Shown here: positions 15,683 through 18,764 of the stretch, piece by piece
How positions within the stretch are numbered: the stretch's first letter is position 1
Layout of the letters: each line of letters begins with the position of its first letter
NCBI GenBank assembly: GCA_944388645.1
Contig: CALXJO010000008.1
Location: 1-18,764, forward strand
Origin: an uncultured Clostridia bacterium
GTDB taxonomy: Bacteria; Bacillota; Clostridia; TANB77; CAG-508
Direction of reading: 5' to 3'
DNA length: 18,764 bases
The notes under the pieces: generated by a model
The model's database searches: none
Told to the model about the DNA's origin: nothing
What the model saw: the letters and a program-made list of their open reading frames with translations, nothing else
Program-made: the position numbers and the translations under genes

Positions 15683-15988
15683 TCTTATTTTATGTCCATA
15701 TCTTTTTGCGTTTAATTCTTCCTTTAATCTAAAGCATTTCTCTAAATCAATATCATATGTATTTGCTATCATTAAAGTATAATATAAAACATCAGAAAGT
15801 TCTTCTTCTATGGTTCCTTTTATATTATTATCTTCCATTCTATTATTTTTTCTTATCGCTTCAGATAGTTCTCCAACTTCTTCTATTAATTTGTAAAAAT
15901 ATCTTTGTGTGTTTTTTAAGTCTTCCGGTTTACTTATTTTATACTTTTCATATAAATATTCCTGCATTCTATTTATTGTTAAACTCAT
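15677..15988 (-). CDS. MazG-like nucleotide pyrophosphohydrolase
   Basis: A 103-residue all-alpha NTP-PPase of the MazG/HisE type, predicted to hydrolyse (d)NTPs to monophosphate and pyrophosphate with Mg2+. The metal-binding signature EExxE...ExxD is present as Glu36, Glu37, Glu40 (IEEVGELSEAI) and Glu63, Asp66 (EEELSDVLYY). The C-terminal LKEELNAKRYG segment is also typical. It is a single-domain form, much shorter than the two-domain MazG proteins, and its substrate (canonical, modified or other nucleotides) is unknown. GGAG lies 7 nt before the ATG. It sits upstream of fprA-pyrB-pyrI and may share their transcript. A nucleotide-housekeeping role fits the pyrimidine genes, but that link is inference. 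Confidence 0.87.
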   Translation of the reverse strand: MSLTINRMQEYLYEKYKISKPEDLKNTQRYFYKLIEEVGELSEAIRKNNRMEDNNIKGTIEEELSDVLYYTLMIANTYDIDLEKCFRLKEELNAKRYGHKIRL

Positions 15989-16014
15989 ATATATTCTCCT
16001 TTATTTTTTGTTTA

Positions 16015-16043
16015 ATTTTACTATAAAATACTCTATTAGTAAA
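16015..16043 (-). promoter_or_regulatory. Possible promoter of the MazG-like gene
   Basis: On the minus strand TTTACT (16043-16038) and TAAAAT (16020-16015) are 17 bp apart. It would fire leftward and lies next to the rightward promoter at 16050-16078, making a divergent pair within about 65 bp. Confidence 0.35.
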
Positions 16044-16049
16044 TATGTA

Positions 16050-16078
16050 TTGTTTTTCCTCACAAAATTTGGTATAAT
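16050..16078 (+). promoter_or_regulatory. SigA-type promoter of the plus-strand orphan gene
   Basis: TTGTTT (16050-16055) and a perfect TATAAT (16073-16078) are 17 bp apart. The predicted transcript starts near 16085 and has a leader of about 100 nt. In the leader ATTAGTG and CGCTAAT (16122-16128 and 16138-16144) can form a 7-bp stem with one G-U pair. Confidence 0.65.
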
Positions 16079-16184
16079 ATTTTTATTCAACTTTATTGGC
16101 ATTTGTCCAAATGTTTGAATTATTAGTGTTGGTCAGTCGCTAATTTGTCCGTTTTCTTCCTAATAATTTAAGGAGATGCAATTC

Positions 16185-16718
16185 ATGAAATTGTTCAAGA
16201 TTGCAGTCAAGTTTGAACAAGACTGCAAATGGAGTGACCGGGAGGCAGATACTGAAGGTTACTTGGTTCAAGAGGATGACGAAGAAGGAAGTGTGTATGG
16301 GTATGTAAATACCCTATATCCTACCCAATTTAATTCCACAAAGTTTATTTGTGGAATTAAATCTGGTAAATCCCTTTCTTTTATTCAGATGAACAAAGAA
16401 CCTTGTTTGTCACCCATCTGTTATGCCTTCTTAGACACTAGTAAAGAAGGCTTTTGGTCCAATTATTCATTTAGTTTAGGCTTTTTCCCTGTTGAACCTG
16501 GTGAAAAATGCTCTAACGGGCATGCAAGAATTACCATACAAGAAGTAACTGGTGAAGGTCTAGAGGATGCTTTCAAAAAAACAAACGAAATTTTCGAAAG
16601 ATTATCTCAAAAACCTAGCTTTATCAACAGCTGTATGATGATAGACTCTCCTTCTGTAAAGGACTTTTTAGATGAGTCTACCTTCTTACAGATGGAGCTC
16701 CACTGTGGTAAGTGGTAA
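16185..16718 (+). CDS. Orphan protein of unknown function, the only plus-strand gene
   Basis: I do not recognise this 177-residue protein. The in-frame ATG at 16176 overlaps the AAGGAG (16170-16175) and cannot be the start. The ATG at 16185 lies 9 nt after it and is chosen (MKLFKIAVKFEQ). There is no signal peptide or membrane helix; the protein is acidic near residues 27-35 (EDDEE) and has several cysteines. Aromatic stretches such as FWSNYSFSLGFFPVEPG suggest beta structure, and a helical C-terminal third begins near LEDAFKKTNEIFERL. The first 116 nt of coding sequence are about 43% G+C, against about 27% in a sampled stretch of the next gene. The DNA holds several internal inverted repeats. 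It has its own promoter and a shared terminator. Horizontal acquisition is a reasonable inference; the function is unknown. Confidence 0.8.
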   Translation: MKLFKIAVKFEQDCKWSDREADTEGYLVQEDDEEGSVYGYVNTLYPTQFNSTKFICGIKSGKSLSFIQMNKEPCLSPICYAFLDTSKEGFWSNYSFSLGFFPVEPGEKCSNGHARITIQEVTGEGLEDAFKKTNEIFERLSQKPSFINSCMMIDSPSVKDFLDESTFLQMELHCGKW

Positions 16719-16747
16719 TTAATCTTTGCCACAAAAATAACTGACCA

Positions 16748-16816
16748 AAAGTAGCACTGTGCTTTAAGCTTTTTTGCTCCACTCATGGAGCCAGCTTTTA
16801 AGCACAGTGCTACTTT
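16748..16816. terminator. Bidirectional terminator-like hairpin between convergent genes
   Basis: The outer arms are 17-bp perfect complements (16748-16764 and 16800-16816, including GTAGCACTGTGC). Partial AAGCT/AGCTT pairing and an inner GCTCC-ACTCAT-GGAGC stem follow. It lies 30 bp after the orphan's stop and ends 2 bp before the stop of the convergent LtaS-like gene. T-runs are short on both sides, so termination may rely on stem strength. Confidence 0.75.
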
Positions 16817-16817
16817 A

Positions 16818-18752
16818 TTAACTTATATCTTTTAATAAATTATTTTTTATTATAGTATCAGATAAATAAATCTCATCTTCCATTTGATTTAAAAGACTTA
16901 GTAGTTCTTCGTTTTCTTCAATTTCTTCTATTGTCTCTCTATCATAATAAGTTCCATTAATACAGTAATTTGTACTAGTAACAAAACCTAAACCTTTTAT
17001 AAAAGAATAATCTTTATTAGAAAATATTGTAGTTCCTATAGATAGCTTATCTTCTATTCCTAACAAATCTAATATTGTTGGTTTTATATCTATTTTTGCC
17101 ACACTTCTATTAATTGTTTCATCACTTTCTACTCCTGGAATTTTCATTCCAAAAGGTACATGTAATTCTTTAGTAGAACTATCAAGGTCAGTATATACTT
17201 TTCCATTCTCATTAAACAATTTTGTTAAATCATCTTCATTCCATATACTTGCACCATGATCTCCATACACAATTAATATACTATTATCTATTAAACCTGT
17301 TTCTTCTAATCCATCTATAAATTTGCCAAAAGCATAATCAACAAAGTTACATGAAATTAAGTATCTTTCTAAAGTATCATCTTCAAAATCACTTACATCT
17401 TCTAATGTTAAAGTAAGTTTATTATCTAAGTCTGATATACCGTCTAAATAAAAAGGTACATGAGTAGTAACACTTACTAAAGTTGTACAAAATTTTCCTT
17501 CATATGAAGCCATTATTTTAACCGCTTCCTCGAAAAAGCCTTCATCAGAATAAAATTCTCCAGCTTGTTCAATTTCAGGAAAGCTTCTAATATCATTATA
17601 TTCATCTATTTTATAGCCTGTATTATAAACTTCTTCTCTATTCCAGAATGTACTTGTATTTGGATGCATAAATGAAGTATAGTATCCATTTTCTCTCAGA
17701 GTTGTATAAATATCTTCCCAGTCATTATTGTAGTATTTTTGAAAAACATAACCATTTTCTAAAGGATAAAGCGAGTTTTCCATTTCGAACTCTGAATCTG
17801 CTGTACTACCCAAACCTTGGTTATACATATCACTACAATATATATTTTCACTAAAGAATTTGTTTAAATTAGGAGTTATTTCTTTGCCATTAACACTCTT
17901 TCCTATTACATATTCATTTAAACTTTCTAATTGTAAAATAATCACATTGCTATCTTGTGCTATTCCTGTATAATCAGTTAATGTAGGTTCAATATTTATA
18001 TATTTATCATATATATCTTGTAATCTTGCTTCATCTATTTCTTCTTTTCCAAATAAGCTTTTAAAATAATCTTTAGCATCTTCATAATGATAATAATAAA
18101 TTGATGCATTTTGAACAATTAATGATTTGTTATAGCCTTTATCCTTATATATATCATCTATTTTATTGGTAATCATATTTACATTTAATACTATTATAGC
18201 AAGTATTAAAGCAATTTTTAGTATTCTATTTTTGTAATATGTTTTTTTAAATTTTTTACATGATAATATACTTAAAACTGCTACTATAATATTATCTAGC
18301 CAAAATATTACAAGGCTTTTTAAGTCTACTAAACACATTACTCCACCTGCAATTTCTTTGCCATATTGTAAATTTCCAATTTGATAAAAAGATAGAAAAT
18401 TTGTTGCATATGTATAATACAGAAAATCCGCATATATTATAAATGTCACAATTGCATAAACTACATTTAGATATATATAGCCAAATTTGTTTTTATGATT
18501 TATTGTAGGGCACATTATTAGCATGGATGCTGCAATTGTATAAAAAATAACATCTTTTCCAATCTCTAATTCTATGAGGTAACTTAATAATAATCCTTTA
18601 TACACTAATAAAATTGTTCCTATGATAAATATAAGATTATTTTGTAATATATCTAATACAACTTTTTTAATTTTTTCTTTAAGGCTAATTGTTTGTTCTA
18701 CATTTTCTAAATTTTCTTGTTTCTCTTCTTTACGTTCTTTTACTACTTCCAT
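16818..18752 (-). CDS. LtaS-like lipoteichoic acid synthase family protein (membrane sulfatase fold)
   Basis: The family transfers glycerol-phosphate from phosphatidylglycerol to a growing polymer outside the membrane, or performs related phosphoglycerol transfers. The 644-residue protein has a charged cytosolic N-terminus and five hydrophobic helices (about 39-60, 66-83, 92-115, 144-165 and 177-195). A linker leads to an extracellular alkaline-phosphatase/sulfatase-type domain. Visible site residues are Glu276 in LQLESLNE, the predicted nucleophile Thr317 in GSTADSE, the FMHPNTSTFWNR motif at 361-371, VTTHVPF, and GDHG near 497. This domain order and length match LtaS-type enzymes. Whether it is the main synthase, a primase or a modifying enzyme cannot be told. 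GGAG lies 5 nt before the ATG; its promoter is outside the window. Confidence 0.9.
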   Translation of the reverse strand: MEVVKERKEEKQENLENVEQTISLKEKIKKVVLDILQNNLIFIIGTILLVYKGLLLSYLIELEIGKDVIFYTIAASMLIMCPTINHKNKFGYIYLNVVYAIVTFIIYADFLYYTYATNFLSFYQIGNLQYGKEIAGGVMCLVDLKSLVIFWLDNIIVAVLSILSCKKFKKTYYKNRILKIALILAIIVLNVNMITNKIDDIYKDKGYNKSLIVQNASIYYYHYEDAKDYFKSLFGKEEIDEARLQDIYDKYINIEPTLTDYTGIAQDSNVIILQLESLNEYVIGKSVNGKEITPNLNKFFSENIYCSDMYNQGLGSTADSEFEMENSLYPLENGYVFQKYYNNDWEDIYTTLRENGYYTSFMHPNTSTFWNREEVYNTGYKIDEYNDIRSFPEIEQAGEFYSDEGFFEEAVKIMASYEGKFCTTLVSVTTHVPFYLDGISDLDNKLTLTLEDVSDFEDDTLERYLISCNFVDYAFGKFIDGLEETGLIDNSILIVYGDHGASIWNEDDLTKLFNENGKVYTDLDSSTKELHVPFGMKIPGVESDETINRSVAKIDIKPTILDLLGIEDKLSIGTTIFSNKDYSFIKGLGFVTSTNYCINGTYYDRETIEEIEENEELLSLLNQMEDEIYLSDTIIKNNLLKDIS

Positions 18753-18764
18753 TATTTCTCCAAA

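Noticed and set aside
15677..15988. MazG-like gene as toxin-antitoxin component
   Set aside because: There is no adjacent mazEF or relA-type gene, and single-domain MazG-like enzymes are common housekeeping proteins.
16176..16184. Upstream in-frame ATG for the orphan gene
   Set aside because: It begins at the base right after AAGGAG, so it has no ribosome spacing; the ATG at 16185 is placed properly.

Overview
The window looks like a chromosomal housekeeping stretch from an AT-rich, anaerobic, Gram-positive Clostridia-type bacterium. That assignment is inference. It rests on base composition in the high 20s % G+C in hand-counted neighbours, strong AGGAGG-type ribosome binding sites, and SigA-like TTGACA/TATAAT promoters. 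It also rests on a folate-type TrmFO, a meso-DAP-type MurE, a PyrB/PyrI pair, a flavodiiron oxygen reductase and an LtaS-like polymerase. Thirteen of fourteen genes lie on the minus strand, so the biological reading direction is right to left. I see no rRNA, tRNA, CRISPR array or recognisable transposase.

Reading order on the minus strand: an LtaS-like membrane sulfatase-fold enzyme (18752-16818); then one divergent plus-strand orphan gene (16185-16718); then a small MazG-like pyrophosphohydrolase, a flavodiiron protein, pyrB and pyrI (15988-13103). Next comes an abbreviated peptidoglycan precursor cluster murE-mraY-ftsW-murG (12774-7651), without the murF and murD usually found there. Then follow a 112-residue DUF6514-like protein under its own promoter (7551-7213), topA (7097-5016), a SWIM-finger SNF2 helicase with its own promoter (4918-1565), and trmFO (1352 to beyond the left edge).

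The functional modules are cell-envelope synthesis (MurE, MraY, FtsW and MurG make and polymerise lipid II; the LtaS-like enzyme makes an anionic glycerol-phosphate polymer), pyrimidine synthesis (PyrB/PyrI, translationally coupled to the flavodiiron gene), nucleotide housekeeping (MazG-like), DNA topology and remodelling (TopA, SNF2) and tRNA modification (TrmFO).

The least ordinary material is between genes. A 36-bp palindromic unit, tandem without spacers and paired with a CCCAAGAGG hairpin, occurs at two loci (8781-8945 and 13019-13096). Two long imperfect palindromes with MITE-like architecture occur at 1444-1546 and 11167-11289. A plus-strand orphan cassette (about 16050-16816) has clearly higher G+C, internal inverted repeats and matching 9-bp inverted flanks. 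A pair of Spo0A-box-like sites lies upstream of the DUF6514-like gene. None of these proves a new system; the orphan cassette and the composite repeat are the best leads.
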